Origin: Blastococcus sp. CT_GayMR16
GTDB lineage: Bacteria; Actinomycetota; Actinomycetes; Mycobacteriales; Geodermatophilaceae
DNA: 64,000 nucleotides
NCBI RefSeq assembly: GCF_004570875.1
Contig: NZ_SPQK01000013.1
Span: 1-64,000, forward strand
Direction of reading: 5' to 3'
Shown here: one piece after another, positions 1 to 9,940 of the stretch
Layout of the letters: every line of letters starts with the position of its first letter
Numbering within the stretch: position 1 is the first letter of the stretch
Made by a program: the position numbers and the translations under genes
The notes under the pieces: model-generated
Seen by the model: only the letters and a program-made list of their open reading frames with translations
Database searches by the model: none
Told to the model about the DNA's origin: nothing

Positions 1-118
1 AGTTACGGCGGCCATGGCGAGAGGGAAACGCCCGGTCTCATTCCGAACCCGGAAGCTAAGCCTCTCAGCGCCGATGGTACTGCCCTGGAGACGGGGTGGG
101 AGAGTAGGACGCCGCCGG
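1..118 (+). rRNA. rrf: 5S ribosomal RNA
   Basis: The first ~118 bases read as an actinobacterial 5S rRNA: GGCGGC near the 5' end pairs with GCCGCC near the 3' end, and the internal segment with CATTCCGAACCCGGAAG (about 39-55) is the conserved 5S loop B/C region. It lies at the window edge, so 16S and 23S genes of the same operon are presumably just upstream but cannot be seen. The 5' end may be base 1 or 2. A perfect hairpin terminator follows within 15 bases. Confidence 0.95.
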
Positions 119-130
119 ACAACCATTACC

Positions 131-164
131 GAAGGGGCCCCAGCATTCGTGCTGGGGCCCCTTC
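131..164 (+). terminator. rrn operon terminator hairpin
   Basis: A perfect 15-bp stem (131-145 with 150-164) closed by a TTCG tetraloop lies directly after the 5S gene. There is no long T run, as is common in high-GC actinobacteria. Position and strength suggest it ends rRNA transcription. Confidence 0.85.
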
Positions 165-240
165 GTCATGCCCGGAGAACGCGCCGAATGGTCGGACCGC
201 GGCCGGTGCTCTGGGTGCCGAGTGCGCCTGACCTATGCAG

Positions 241-278
241 CGGGCCCCTGCTCTGTCACGTGCCGGAGCAGGGGCCCG
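241..278 (-). terminator. terminator of the GntR/ABC operon
   Basis: A perfect 13-bp inverted repeat (241-253 with 266-278) with a 12-nt loop sits 18 bp beyond the stop codon of the minus-strand membrane-protein gene. Its position suggests it ends that operon and blocks read-through from the rRNA side. Confidence 0.7.
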
Positions 279-296
279 AGTGTCGTGCGATCCGGG

Positions 297-992
297 TCAG
301 GGGACCACCCGACGGAGGACGGCGAAGGACGCGGCCGCGATGACCGCGGCGAACGCCACGGGCAACCCGAGGGCGAGGGTCGTGACGGACTGGTCCGCGA
401 ACCAGCGTCCGATCGCCGGCCAGGCGTCCGCCCAGGTGAGCAGGATGCCGAGCCCGCCGAGGACGACGGTCGACGCGATGGACAGGATCCAGACGCCGGA
501 GGGCCCCCAGCGCTTGGACACCACCCCGCACGCGATCCCGGCGAACGCGAACGCGAGCACCGGTGCGCCCGACACGAGGACCTGCAGCGCCGGGTTGTCG
601 ACGTCCAGCGGCCCCGGCGCCCAGAAGGACATCTGTGCCCCCCAGCCGCCTGTGGCGTCCTCGACGGACGTGAGCGCGGAGATGCCCACGCCGTAGATGA
701 GGGCCTCGACGACGGCGACGAGTGCCGTCCCGGCGTAGAAGGCGCGGCGGCTCAGGCCCATGCCCATCCCGAACGGGAGGAGCTGGGTCACCGCCTGGAG
801 GTAGCCGATCAGGAGCGTGATGTAGAGGGCCAGGATGCCGCCGGTGAAGCCGCCGTCCTGTTCGCCGGCCGGCGTGAGGTGCCAGACAGCCAGGTTGATG
901 GTGAAGCTCAGGCCGACGATCACCCAGGGCATCGCGAGCGAGACCAGGGGGTGGACGAAGTGCAGGCGCGCTGCCTGCAGGACGCGGTTCAT
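297..992 (-). CDS. ABC transporter-associated membrane protein
   Basis: A 231-residue integral membrane protein with about five to six hydrophobic segments (for example around residues 22-40, 55-80, 90-112, 155-175 and 200-225) and few charged loops. It starts one base inside the stop codon of the upstream ATPase gene (TGATG overlap), so it is almost certainly the permease of that transporter. It has no substrate-binding or FtsX motif that I recognise. GntR, ATPase and permease in this order resemble the YtrA/BcrAB class of export or resistance transporters. The substrate cannot be read from sequence. Confidence 0.8.
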   Translation of the reverse strand: MNRVLQAARLHFVHPLVSLAMPWVIVGLSFTINLAVWHLTPAGEQDGGFTGGILALYITLLIGYLQAVTQLLPFGMGMGLSRRAFYAGTALVAVVEALIYGVGISALTSVEDATGGWGAQMSFWAPGPLDVDNPALQVLVSGAPVLAFAFAGIACGVVSKRWGPSGVWILSIASTVVLGGLGILLTWADAWPAIGRWFADQSVTTLALGLPVAFAAVIAAASFAVLRRVVP

Positions 993-1915
993 CAGGAGAC
1001 CTCCTCGAGGTCGTCGGAGGCGGCAAGCCGCATGGGGCTGGGCGGAGCCGGGGTCTGCAGGCTCATCGCCACCACCAGCTGCTGGAGGCTGGTTGGCTCG
1101 ACGGAGAGGCCGTGCACCGCGGCGGCGTGACGGTCGGCGGTCCCATGGAGGCGGACGACGGCCCGGCTGTGGCCGCCCAGGGACTCGGTGTGCAGCAGTT
1201 CGTGCTGCCGGGCGAACGAGCGCACCTCCTCCCCCGGGCCGCTGACAGTGACCGCACTGCCGCGGAGCGACTCTGCGTCGGCGTCCAGGAGCACCCGTCC
1301 GTGGTCGATCAGCAGCACCCGCTCCAGCAGGCCGGCGATCTCCTCGATGAGGTGCGTCGAGAGGACGACGGTGCGCGGGTGCTCGGCGTAGTCGGCGAGC
1401 AGCCGGTCGTAGAACAACTGCCGTGCCACGGCGTCCAGACCCAGGTAGGGCTCGTCGAACAGCGTGACCGGCGCCCGGGAGGCCAGGCCGATCACGATGC
1501 CGACCGCGGACGTCATACCGCGCGACAGCTTCTTGATCGGCCGCTTCGCCGGCAGGTCGAAGTCGCTCATCAGACCGGCCGCGAGGTCGGCGTCCCAGTC
1601 GGGGAAGAGCATGGCCGCGGACGTCAGAGCGTCGACCACCCGGAAGTGGTCGGGGTAGCGCTGCCCCTCCTTGATGAAGCACATCCGGCTCAGCACGCCG
1701 TCGTTCTCGTACGGGGCGGCGCCGAAGACCTCGATCCGGCCCTGGCTGGGCACGCGGTGGCCGGTCAGGAGCTGCATCAGCGTCGTCTTGCCCGCGCCGT
1801 TGCGACCCAGCAGCCCGGTGATGCTGTCCTGCTCGAACACGGTCGTGACGTCGTCCAGGGCGGTGATCTCCCGGAAGCGCATCGAGACGTGGTCGACGGT
1901 GGCGACGGCGGTCAT
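992..1915 (-). CDS. ABC transporter ATP-binding protein
   Basis: A 307-residue ATPase that would power the adjacent membrane protein. Walker A is GRNGAGKTT (about 37-45), the signature is degenerate (LSRGM, about 133-137), Walker B is VTLFDEP, and the switch His is in LSTHLIEE. A C-terminal extension of about 90 residues follows the nucleotide-binding domain, as in many CcmA/BcrA-type exporters. Start: ATG at 1915, overlapping the stop of the upstream GntR gene by 4 bp. The 3' end overlaps the permease start. Regulation is presumably through the GntR operator upstream. Confidence 0.9.
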   Translation of the reverse strand: MTAVATVDHVSMRFREITALDDVTTVFEQDSITGLLGRNGAGKTTLMQLLTGHRVPSQGRIEVFGAAPYENDGVLSRMCFIKEGQRYPDHFRVVDALTSAAMLFPDWDADLAAGLMSDFDLPAKRPIKKLSRGMTSAVGIVIGLASRAPVTLFDEPYLGLDAVARQLFYDRLLADYAEHPRTVVLSTHLIEEIAGLLERVLLIDHGRVLLDADAESLRGSAVTVSGPGEEVRSFARQHELLHTESLGGHSRAVVRLHGTADRHAAAVHGLSVEPTSLQQLVVAMSLQTPAPPSPMRLAASDDLEEVS

Positions 1916-2274
1916 CGCGCGCCCTCCCAGTCGTTGATCATCCCGGCGAGCTCGCGTACGGAGATCCCGAGCTTCTCCGCCTCGGTCATCAGCGGGCGCA
2001 CGTACTGGTCGGCGAACTCGCTCCGGCGGCGCTTGAGCAGCTGTTCGCGGGCGCCCGTGGCGACGAACATCCCGACTCCTCGTCTCTTGTAGAGGACCCC
2101 GTCAGCGACCAGTTGGTTCAGGCCCTTGGCGGCGGTCGCGGGGTTGATGCGGTGGAAGGCGGCGAGCTCGTTGGACGAGGGCGCCTGGGTCTCCTCGGCG
2201 AGGGACCCGTCGACGATCGCGTTCTCGATCTGGTCCGCGACCTGCCGGAAGATCGGCCCGGCGTCCTCGTTCAC
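1912..2274 (-). CDS. GntR-family (YtrA-type) transcriptional regulator
   Basis: A 120-residue protein with an N-terminal winged helix (residues about 5-72; [14 protein letters not shown] is the typical GntR opening and [15 protein letters not shown] the recognition region) and a short C-terminal helical part. This is the small YtrA subfamily, which lacks a large effector domain and usually represses a linked ABC transporter operon. Start is GTG at 2274. The 3' end overlaps the ATPase gene by 4 bp (ATGA). A long palindrome at 2313-2338, 39 bp upstream of the start, is the likely autoregulatory operator. Confidence 0.9.
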   Translation of the reverse strand: MNEDAGPIFRQVADQIENAIVDGSLAEETQAPSSNELAAFHRINPATAAKGLNQLVADGVLYKRRGVGMFVATGAREQLLKRRRSEFADQYVRPLMTEAEKLGISVRELAGMINDWEGAR

Positions 2275-2312
2275 GCCGTCCGCCGGTCGATACCAGGGGA
2301 GACCTGGTCCCT

Positions 2313-2338
2313 TGGTTCGTTACCCATGTAATGAACCA
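2313..2338. promoter_or_regulatory. palindromic operator, probable GntR site
   Basis: Arms of 11 bp (2313-2323 and 2328-2338) flank a CCAT centre and match at 10 of 11 positions (TGGTTCgTTAC against GTAATGAACCA). This AT-rich palindrome lies between the GntR operon and the urease operon. It could also affect the urease side, whose first start codon is 113 bp downstream. Confidence 0.65.
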
Positions 2339-2450
2339 TAGGACCACCCAGCAGCGACGCGCAAGCACTCATTCGCGGAGCCGGGCAACAGCCCCGTCAC
2401 ACATCGGGGTTAGCGTCCGGGCTCCGCCGACGTCCGGAGGTCCGCTCGCT

Positions 2451-2753
2451 GTGCACCTGTCCCCGCACGAGCAGGAACGGCTGCTGCTCTCCTACGCCGC
2501 CGAGCTGGCCCGCCGCCGCCGGGCGCGCGGCCTGAAGCTCAACCTGCCGGAGGCGACGGCGATCGTCACCGACCACGTGCTGGAGGGCGCGCGGGACGGC
2601 GTCCTGGTCGCCGAGCTCATGCAGTCCGGCCGCACGGTCCTCACCCGGGACGACGTCATGGACGGCGTCCCCGAGCTGCTGGAGGAGGTGCAGGTGGAGG
2701 CGACCTTCCCGGACGGGACGAAGCTGGTGACCGTCCATCAGCCCATCCAATGA
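2451..2753 (+). CDS. ureA: urease subunit gamma
   Basis: A 100-residue structural subunit of urease, which hydrolyses urea to ammonia and carbamate in the cytoplasm. It opens [13 protein letters not shown] and carries [20 protein letters not shown], both hallmarks of UreA, and its length is exactly that of the family. I chose GTG at 2451, not the longer open frame from 2331, because GGAGG at 2436-2440 is correctly spaced and the family N-terminus begins there. It overlaps ureB by 4 bp and is the first gene of ureABCFGD-allB. Confidence 0.95.
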   Translation: MHLSPHEQERLLLSYAAELARRRRARGLKLNLPEATAIVTDHVLEGARDGVLVAELMQSGRTVLTRDDVMDGVPELLEEVQVEATFPDGTKLVTVHQPIQ

Positions 2754-3051
2754 TTCCGGGTGAGGTGTTCCCCGCCGAGGGGGTCATCGAGACGCTGCCG
2801 GGCGCACCGCGGATCGAGCTCGAGGTGTCCAACTCGGGTGACCGGCCGGTCCAGGTCGGCTCGCACTTCCACTTCGCCCAGACGAACAAGGCCCTCGTGT
2901 TCGACCGGGAGGCCGCTCACGGCCACCGGCTGGACATCGCGGCCGGCACCGCCGTCCGCTTCGAACCGGGGATCACCCGGAGCGTCACGCTCGTCCCGCT
3001 GGCCGGCGCGCGCGTCGTCCCGGGCCTCACCGCCGAAGGGGGCCTCCTCTA

Positions 3052-3052
<1 letters not shown>
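2750..3052 (+). CDS. ureB: urease subunit beta
   Basis: A 100-residue subunit beginning [11 protein letters not shown] and containing [19 protein letters not shown] and [17 protein letters not shown], both diagnostic of UreB. It forms the (alpha-beta-gamma)3 core with UreA and UreC. The 4-bp overlap with ureA and the 1-base stop/start sharing with ureC (TAGTG) indicate translational coupling of the three structural genes. Confidence 0.95.
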
Positions 3053-4773
<1,721 letters not shown>

Positions 4774-4786
4774 GGGGCCCTTTCCT

Positions 4787-5464
4787 ATGAACTCAGCGCT
4801 GCTCACGCTCGCCGACTCGCGGCTCCCGGCCGGCGGGCACACGCACTCCGGTGGCGTCGAGCAGGCGATCGCGGCCGGGGTGGTGCATGACCCGGGATCG
4901 CTGGCGGCGTTCCTGCGCCGTCGGCTGGCCACCTCGGGGGCGGTCGCCGCCGCGTTGGCCACCGCGGCCTGCGCTGCCATCGGTCCCGACGAAGGGGGCC
5001 CGGAGGGCGACAGTGTCATTGCGGACCTGGCGGCACTCGACGTGGAGGCAGATGCACGGACGCCGTCGCCGGCGCTGCGGGCGGCGTCCCGGCAGCAGGG
5101 CCGTGGCCTCGTCCGGGTCGGCCGCCGCGCCTGGCCGTCGGGCGCCTGGAACGCGCTACCGGCACTCCCCCACCACCCCATCGCGCTCGGCGTCGCCGCG
5201 GCGGTCGCCGGACTCGGCCCGCGAGATGCCGCGCAGGCCGCTGCCTACCTGTCGATCAGCGGGCCGGCGACGGCGGCGCAGCGCCTGCTCGCCATGGACC
5301 CGCTCACCGTCGCCGCCGTCACCGCACGGCTGGCGCCGGAGATCGACGCGGTCGCCGACGGCCTTCATGGTCATGACGGCCCCATCTCGGCCGCCACCGA
5401 TCCCCTCCTCGACCTGCTGGCCGAGGTCCACGCCGCACGGAAGGACAGGTTCTTTGCCTCCTGA
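4787..5464 (+). CDS. ureF: urease accessory protein UreF
   Basis: A 225-residue helical accessory protein that, with UreD and UreG, activates apo-urease and gates the GTPase of UreG. The opening [24 protein letters not shown] is typical of actinobacterial UreF, and the late [21 protein letters not shown] region matches the family end. It starts 13 bp after ureC. Its stop lies inside the start region of ureG, so UreF and UreG are probably translationally coupled. Confidence 0.9.
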   Translation: MNSALLTLADSRLPAGGHTHSGGVEQAIAAGVVHDPGSLAAFLRRRLATSGAVAAALATAACAAIGPDEGGPEGDSVIADLAALDVEADARTPSPALRAASRQQGRGLVRVGRRAWPSGAWNALPALPHHPIALGVAAAVAGLGPRDAAQAAAYLSISGPATAAQRLLAMDPLTVAAVTARLAPEIDAVADGLHGHDGPISAATDPLLDLLAEVHAARKDRFFAS

Positions 5465-6131
5465 CCACAACCTGGACGACTACGTCGACCCCTATGAGCA
5501 CGGACACCGCCACGGCGGCCCGCTGCGGGTCGGTCTGGGCGGTCCCGTCGGCTCGGGCAAGACCGCGCTGGCTGCGGCGCTCTGCCGGACGCTGGGGGAG
5601 GAGTACGACCTCGCCGTTGTCACCAACGACATCTACACGACCGAGGACGCCGACTTCCTGCGCCGCAACGCCGTCCTCCCCGACGACCGGATCGAGGCCG
5701 TGCAGACCGGCTGCTGCCCGCACACCGCGATCCGCGACGACATCACCGCCAACCTCGACGCCGTGGAACTCCTGGAGTCGCGGCACCCGGGGCTGGAGCT
5801 GGTCCTGGTCGAGTCGGGCGGGGACAACCTCACCGCGTCGTTCAGCTACGGGCTCATCGACGTCCAGGTGTTCGTGATCGACGTCGCCGGCGGGGACAAG
5901 GTGCCGCGCAAGGGCGGCCCCGGTGTGACCGCCGCCGACCTGCTCGTGGTCAACAAGACCGATCTCGCGCCGATGGTGGGTGCCGACCTGGACGTGATGC
6001 GCCGCGACTCCGCCGCCGTGCGGGGCGGCAAGCCGACCCTGCTGATCTCGCTGCGCGAGGACCCGACGGCCGCCCCGGTGGCGGAGTGGGTGCGTGAGCA
6101 GGTGCGGGCCCGGGCTCTGCAGACTACGTGA
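5454..6131 (+). CDS. ureG: urease accessory GTPase UreG
   Basis: A 225-residue SIMIBI GTPase that delivers nickel to urease. The P-loop GGPVGSGKT is at about 29-37, the nickel-binding Cys-Pro-His motif is in [12 protein letters not shown], and NKTD is the guanine-specificity motif. The only in-frame start that keeps the family N-terminus is TTG at 5454, with AAGGACAGG just upstream; it overlaps ureF by 11 bp. Residues 5-20 ([16 protein letters not shown]) contain four histidines and several acids. No ureE is present, so this stretch may help store nickel (inference). Confidence 0.93.
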   Translation: MPPDHNLDDYVDPYEHGHRHGGPLRVGLGGPVGSGKTALAAALCRTLGEEYDLAVVTNDIYTTEDADFLRRNAVLPDDRIEAVQTGCCPHTAIRDDITANLDAVELLESRHPGLELVLVESGGDNLTASFSYGLIDVQVFVIDVAGGDKVPRKGGPGVTAADLLVVNKTDLAPMVGADLDVMRRDSAAVRGGKPTLLISLREDPTAAPVAEWVREQVRARALQTT

Positions 6132-6841
6132 AGACGTTCGTCGAGATCGTCGCCCGACCGGGCCCGGGTGGGCTGACGGTCCTGCCGGTGGTGCGGGCCA
6201 GCGGCCAGCTCGCCGTGCGCCGCACCGGCCCGACCACCGTGCACCTGGTCGCCACCGCCTTCGGTCCGCTCGGCGGGGACGACGCCGAGGTGTCCCTGGT
6301 CGTCGAGGAGGGCGCGTGCCTCGCCGTCCGGTCGGTGGCCGCCGCGATCGCCCTACCGGCCCGCGGTGCCATCGCGCCGTCGGCGCAGCGGATCACCGCC
6401 TCCGTCGACGGCGTGCTCGACCTCCGTCTCGAGCCCACGGTGGTGGCGGCCGGCGCCCACCACCTCGCCGGGCTGACCGTCGACCTCGGCCCGGCCGGAG
6501 CGCTGACCGCCACCGAGCAGGTGCTCCTGGGCCGCACCGGCGAGGAGCCGGGCCGGTGGACCGGGACCGTGCGCGTCGTCCGGGAGGGACGCCCGCTGTT
6601 GAACACGACGGTCGGGCTCGGACCCGACCAGCCCGCGTGGTTGCCACCGGTGGCCCCGCGGGCCTATGCATCCACGGTGCACATCGGCGACGACGAGGCG
6701 GACGTCCTGACGGGGGACGACGCCGTCCGGCTACCCCTCCCCGGCGGCTGGGTGACGACGGCCTGGGGATCGGAGCTGCACCGGGTCGTCCGGGCCGCGA
6801 CCCTGCTCACGCCGGGTGCGCCGGTGCGGGTGCCGGCATGA
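6128..6841 (+). CDS. ureD: urease accessory protein UreD/UreH
   Basis: A 237-residue scaffold protein that binds apo-urease together with UreF and UreG during nickel insertion. The family features are a beta-rich fold with [30 protein letters not shown] and [12 protein letters not shown]. Start is GTG at 6128, overlapping ureG by 4 bp. It is last of the urease genes, as in the ureABCFGD order of mycobacteria, and overlaps the allantoinase start by 4 bp (ATGA). Urease and ureide degradation therefore appear to share one transcript. Confidence 0.88.
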   Translation: MKTFVEIVARPGPGGLTVLPVVRASGQLAVRRTGPTTVHLVATAFGPLGGDDAEVSLVVEEGACLAVRSVAAAIALPARGAIAPSAQRITASVDGVLDLRLEPTVVAAGAHHLAGLTVDLGPAGALTATEQVLLGRTGEEPGRWTGTVRVVREGRPLLNTTVGLGPDQPAWLPPVAPRAYASTVHIGDDEADVLTGDDAVRLPLPGGWVTTAWGSELHRVVRAATLLTPGAPVRVPA

Positions 6842-8148
6842 GCGGTCTCGTCGTCCGCGCCCGTCGGGTGGTGCTGCCCGACGGGGAGCGGGCCGCCGCC
6901 GTGCACACCGAGGACGGGCGGATCACTGCCGTCACCGCGTTCGACGACGCGCCCGCCGACGCCGTCACCCTGGCCGACGACGAGGTGCTGCTGCCGGGCC
7001 TGGTCGACAGCCATGTGCACGTCAACGAGCCGGGGCGCACCCACTGGGAGGGCTTCGCCTCCGCCACCCGCGCGGCGATCGCCGGGGGCGTCACCACGAT
7101 CGTCGACATGCCCCTGAACTCGATCCCGGCGACGACGTCGGTCGAGGCGTTGCACGTGAAACGAGAGGCGGCGAAAGGGCAGGTCGCGGCCGATGTCGCC
7201 TTCTGGGGCGGGGCCGTGCCCGGCAACCTCGACCAGCTGCGGCCGCTGCTCGACGCGGGCGTCGTCGGCTTCAAGTGCTTCCTGCTCGACTCCGGCGTGC
7301 CGGAGTTCCCGCCGCTGGACGAGGCCGGGCTGCGGGCGGTTCTCGCCGAACTGGCGGCCGTCGACGGGCTGCTGATCGCCCACGCCGAGGACGCCGACGT
7401 GATCGCGGCCGCGCCCGACCCCGTCGGCCCGAGCTACGCCGGTTTCCTCGCCTCGCGTCCGGGTGCGGCGGAGGAGACGGCGATCGGCCGGCTCGTGGCT
7501 GCGACCCGCGACACGGGGGCGCGCACCCACGTCGTGCACCTCGCCGACGCCGACGCGCTCCCGCTGCTGCGCCGCGCCCGCGCCGAGGGGGTGCAGATCA
7601 CCGTCGAGACCTGCCCGCACTACCTGACCTTCGCCGCCGAGGGGGTGCCCGACGGGGCGACGTCCTTCAAGTGCTGCCCGCCGATCCGCGAGGTGCGCCA
7701 CCGCGAGGGGCTGTGGTCGGCGCTGACCGACGGCGACGTCGATCAGGTGGTCAGCGACCACTCCCCGTGCACGCCGGACCTCAAGCGGCTCGAGGACGGC
7801 GACTTCGGCGCGGCCTGGGGCGGGATCGCCTCACTGCAGGTGGCCCTGCCCGCGGTCTGGACCGGCGCCCGGGAACGCGGCATCGCCCTGGCCGAGATCG
7901 TGCGCTGGATGGCCACGGCGCCGGCGCGGCTGGCCGGGCTGTCCACGAAGGGCGCGATCGAGGTCGGGAGGGACGCCGACCTGGTCGCATTCGCCCCCGA
8001 CGAGCGCTGGACGGTGGGCGACCTCGAGCACCGCAACCCGGTCACGCCCTACACCGGGCGGTCACTGACGGGCGCGGTCCGGCGGACGTGGCTGCGCGGC
8101 GAGATCGCCGACGGCTCCCCGATCGGACGACTGCTCGACCGGGGTTAG
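6838..8148 (+). CDS. allB: allantoinase
   Basis: A 436-residue cyclic amidohydrolase that opens allantoin to allantoate. The metal motif is GLVDSHVHVNEPGRTHWEG (about residues 53-71), the carbamylated Lys is in GVVGFKCFL, further metal His residues are in IAHAED and THVVHLAD, and the final catalytic Asp is in VVSDHSPC. NEPGRTHWEGF separates allantoinases from dihydroorotases and hydantoinases. It starts inside the ureD stop (ATGA), which ties purine-derived ureide breakdown to urease. Confidence 0.93.
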   Translation: MSGLVVRARRVVLPDGERAAAVHTEDGRITAVTAFDDAPADAVTLADDEVLLPGLVDSHVHVNEPGRTHWEGFASATRAAIAGGVTTIVDMPLNSIPATTSVEALHVKREAAKGQVAADVAFWGGAVPGNLDQLRPLLDAGVVGFKCFLLDSGVPEFPPLDEAGLRAVLAELAAVDGLLIAHAEDADVIAAAPDPVGPSYAGFLASRPGAAEETAIGRLVAATRDTGARTHVVHLADADALPLLRRARAEGVQITVETCPHYLTFAAEGVPDGATSFKCCPPIREVRHREGLWSALTDGDVDQVVSDHSPCTPDLKRLEDGDFGAAWGGIASLQVALPAVWTGARERGIALAEIVRWMATAPARLAGLSTKGAIEVGRDADLVAFAPDERWTVGDLEHRNPVTPYTGRSLTGAVRRTWLRGEIADGSPIGRLLDRG

Positions 8149-8300
8149 GCCTCGCTGCCCTTGCGCGTCTCGTCGAAGGTCTTCGGGTCGGACTGGTCGC
8201 CGCCCTCGGGGTCGGGATTGCCGAGGGCGGTCTCGGCGGGCAGGTGCTCCACGTAGTCCTTGGCGCGGGCTTCGAGGTCGTCGCGGTCAGGCGTCGTCAT
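8145..8300 (-). CDS. small acidic hypothetical protein
   Basis: A 51-residue, strongly acidic protein without hydrophobic stretches or cysteines; the tail is DETRKGSEA. Its stop codon overlaps the last 4 bases of allB on the other strand, and it is divergent from the allantoicase gene 84 bp away. I do not recognise a family. Codon pattern and a clean ATG start suggest it is real. It may be a lineage-specific small protein. Confidence 0.5.
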   Translation of the reverse strand: MTTPDRDDLEARAKDYVEHLPAETALGNPDPEGGDQSDPKTFDETRKGSEA

Positions 8301-8384
8301 CAGTGCTCCCAGCGGTGAGTGCGAGGTCCGGGCCCCGTCGTGCCACAGTGATCCGCGCCGATCCGCAGCACAAGAGGGAGCTCG

Positions 8385-9503
8385 ATGACCGACTTCACCC
8401 GTCTGCCCGATCTGGCGAGCCGTGCGCTCGGCGGCGCGGTGGTGGCGGCCAACGACGAGTTCTTCGCGGCCCGGGAGAACCTCGTGCTGCCCGAGCCGGC
8501 GGTCGAGCGCACCGAGTTCGGCCACAAGGGCAAGGAGTACGACGGCTGGGAGACCCGCCGCCGCCGCACCCCCGGCCACGACTGGGCGATCGTCCGGCTC
8601 GGCGCGCCCGGCATCGTGGGGGGCATCGTCGTCGACACCGCGTTCTTCAGCGGCAACTATCCGCCGCACGCCTCGCTCGACGGCGCCGCGATCGAGGGGC
8701 ACTGCTCGGTCGACGAGCTGACCAAGGCCGACTGGCAGCCGCTGCTCGCGCTGCACGACCTGGCCGGCAACACCCACAACCACTTCCCGGTGTTCTCCGA
8801 CCGCCGGGTCACCCACGTGCGGCTCAACATCCACCCGGACGGCGGGGTCGCGCGGCTGCGGGTGCACGGGACGGCGCTGCCCGACCCGAGGCTGGTCGAC
8901 GCCGGCCCGTTCGACCTGGCGGCACTGGAGAACGGCGGCCTGGTCACCGGGGTGAGCAACGAGTTCTACGGCCGGCCGTCCCAGCTGATCGCCCCGGGGC
9001 TGGCCCGTTCGATGGGGGAGGGCTGGGAGACCGCCCGGCGGCGCGATTCCGCCAACGACTGGGTCGAGGTGCAGCTGGCCTGCGAGGGCGTGGTGACCCT
9101 GCTCGAGCTGGACACCTCCTACTTCCTCGGCAACGCCCCCGGCACCGCGGCCCTCACCGGCAGCGGGCCTGCCGGCGAGGTCCCGCTGCTGCCGCGCACC
9201 CGCCTGCAGCCCGACACCAGGCACCGCTTCGTCCTGGAGGGCGCGCCCGGCGTCGACCGGGTGCGGCTGGACGTCTACCCGGACGGCGGCATGGCCCGGC
9301 TGCGGTTGTGGGGCCGTCCCACGCCCGCGGGGCGGGCGGCCCTGGGGCGGCGGTGGTTCGACGCGCTGCCCGACGTCCAGGCGCTGGAGGTGCTCGGCTC
9401 GGTCGGGGTGCCCCCGCAGGAGGCCGGCCGCCTGGTCGGCGCCCGGCCGCTGGGCGCGGACCTGCCCCCGCAGGTCGCCCGGCTGCTCGACGGGCCCGCC
9501 TGA
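8385..9503 (+). CDS. alc: allantoicase
   Basis: A 372-residue protein with two similar halves (about 25-175 and 195-335), each with a beta-sandwich signature: YDGWETRRRRTPGHDWAIVRLG and its counterpart GWETARRRDSANDWVEVQLA. This internal duplication is characteristic of allantoicase, which splits allantoate to ureidoglycolate and urea. NIHPDGGVARLRVHG and DVYPDGGMARLRLWG are the paired repeat ends. Start is ATG at 8385 after GAGGGAG. The urea made here would feed the urease operon directly upstream. Confidence 0.93.
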   Translation: MTDFTRLPDLASRALGGAVVAANDEFFAARENLVLPEPAVERTEFGHKGKEYDGWETRRRRTPGHDWAIVRLGAPGIVGGIVVDTAFFSGNYPPHASLDGAAIEGHCSVDELTKADWQPLLALHDLAGNTHNHFPVFSDRRVTHVRLNIHPDGGVARLRVHGTALPDPRLVDAGPFDLAALENGGLVTGVSNEFYGRPSQLIAPGLARSMGEGWETARRRDSANDWVEVQLACEGVVTLLELDTSYFLGNAPGTAALTGSGPAGEVPLLPRTRLQPDTRHRFVLEGAPGVDRVRLDVYPDGGMARLRLWGRPTPAGRAALGRRWFDALPDVQALEVLGSVGVPPQEAGRLVGARPLGADLPPQVARLLDGPA

Positions 9504-9579
9504 GGTCGCACGCGAACCCGTGGGCGTGGGGCGTCGGCGTCGATAGGGTCGCCCCTTCCGTTCCCCCCGAGGAGCTGCC

Positions 9580-9903
9580 GTGTCCCGCCGCCTTCGCGAG
9601 CTCGCCGTTCTCCCGTTCCTGCTCGCCGGCCTGGCGGCCTGCAGCGCCAGCGTCGGCAGTACCTCCACACTGAGCGCCGACGAGGTTGCGTCCAGCGCCG
9701 AGGACGCGCTGGAGGAGCAGATCGGCGTCCGCCCGACGATCAGCTGCCCGGAGGACCTCGAGGCCAAGGTCGGCGAGGAGGCCCGGTGCACGCTGACCGG
9801 CGGTGACGACCCGACCGAGTACGGGGTCACCGTGCGGGTGACCTCGGTCGACGGCAACGACGCGACCTTCGACGTCGAGGTGGACGAGGAACCGCTGGGC
9901 TGA
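9580..9903 (+). CDS. DUF4333-type secreted lipoprotein
   Basis: A 107-residue exported protein. Residues 1-21 form a lipoprotein signal with lipobox LAAC (cysteine about 21), so the mature chain is probably membrane-anchored on the outside. The mature part has the DUF4333 pattern: ISCPEDLEAKVGEEARCTLT followed by YGVTVRVTSVDG, with two cysteines able to form a disulfide. Start is GTG at 9580 after GAGGAG. Function is unknown. Its place between purine-catabolism genes may be chance. Confidence 0.8.
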   Translation: MSRRLRELAVLPFLLAGLAACSASVGSTSTLSADEVASSAEDALEEQIGVRPTISCPEDLEAKVGEEARCTLTGGDDPTEYGVTVRVTSVDGNDATFDVEVDEEPLG

Positions 9904-9940
9904 GGGGCCCGGCGCCCGCCCGAAACACGACGTCGGCAGG

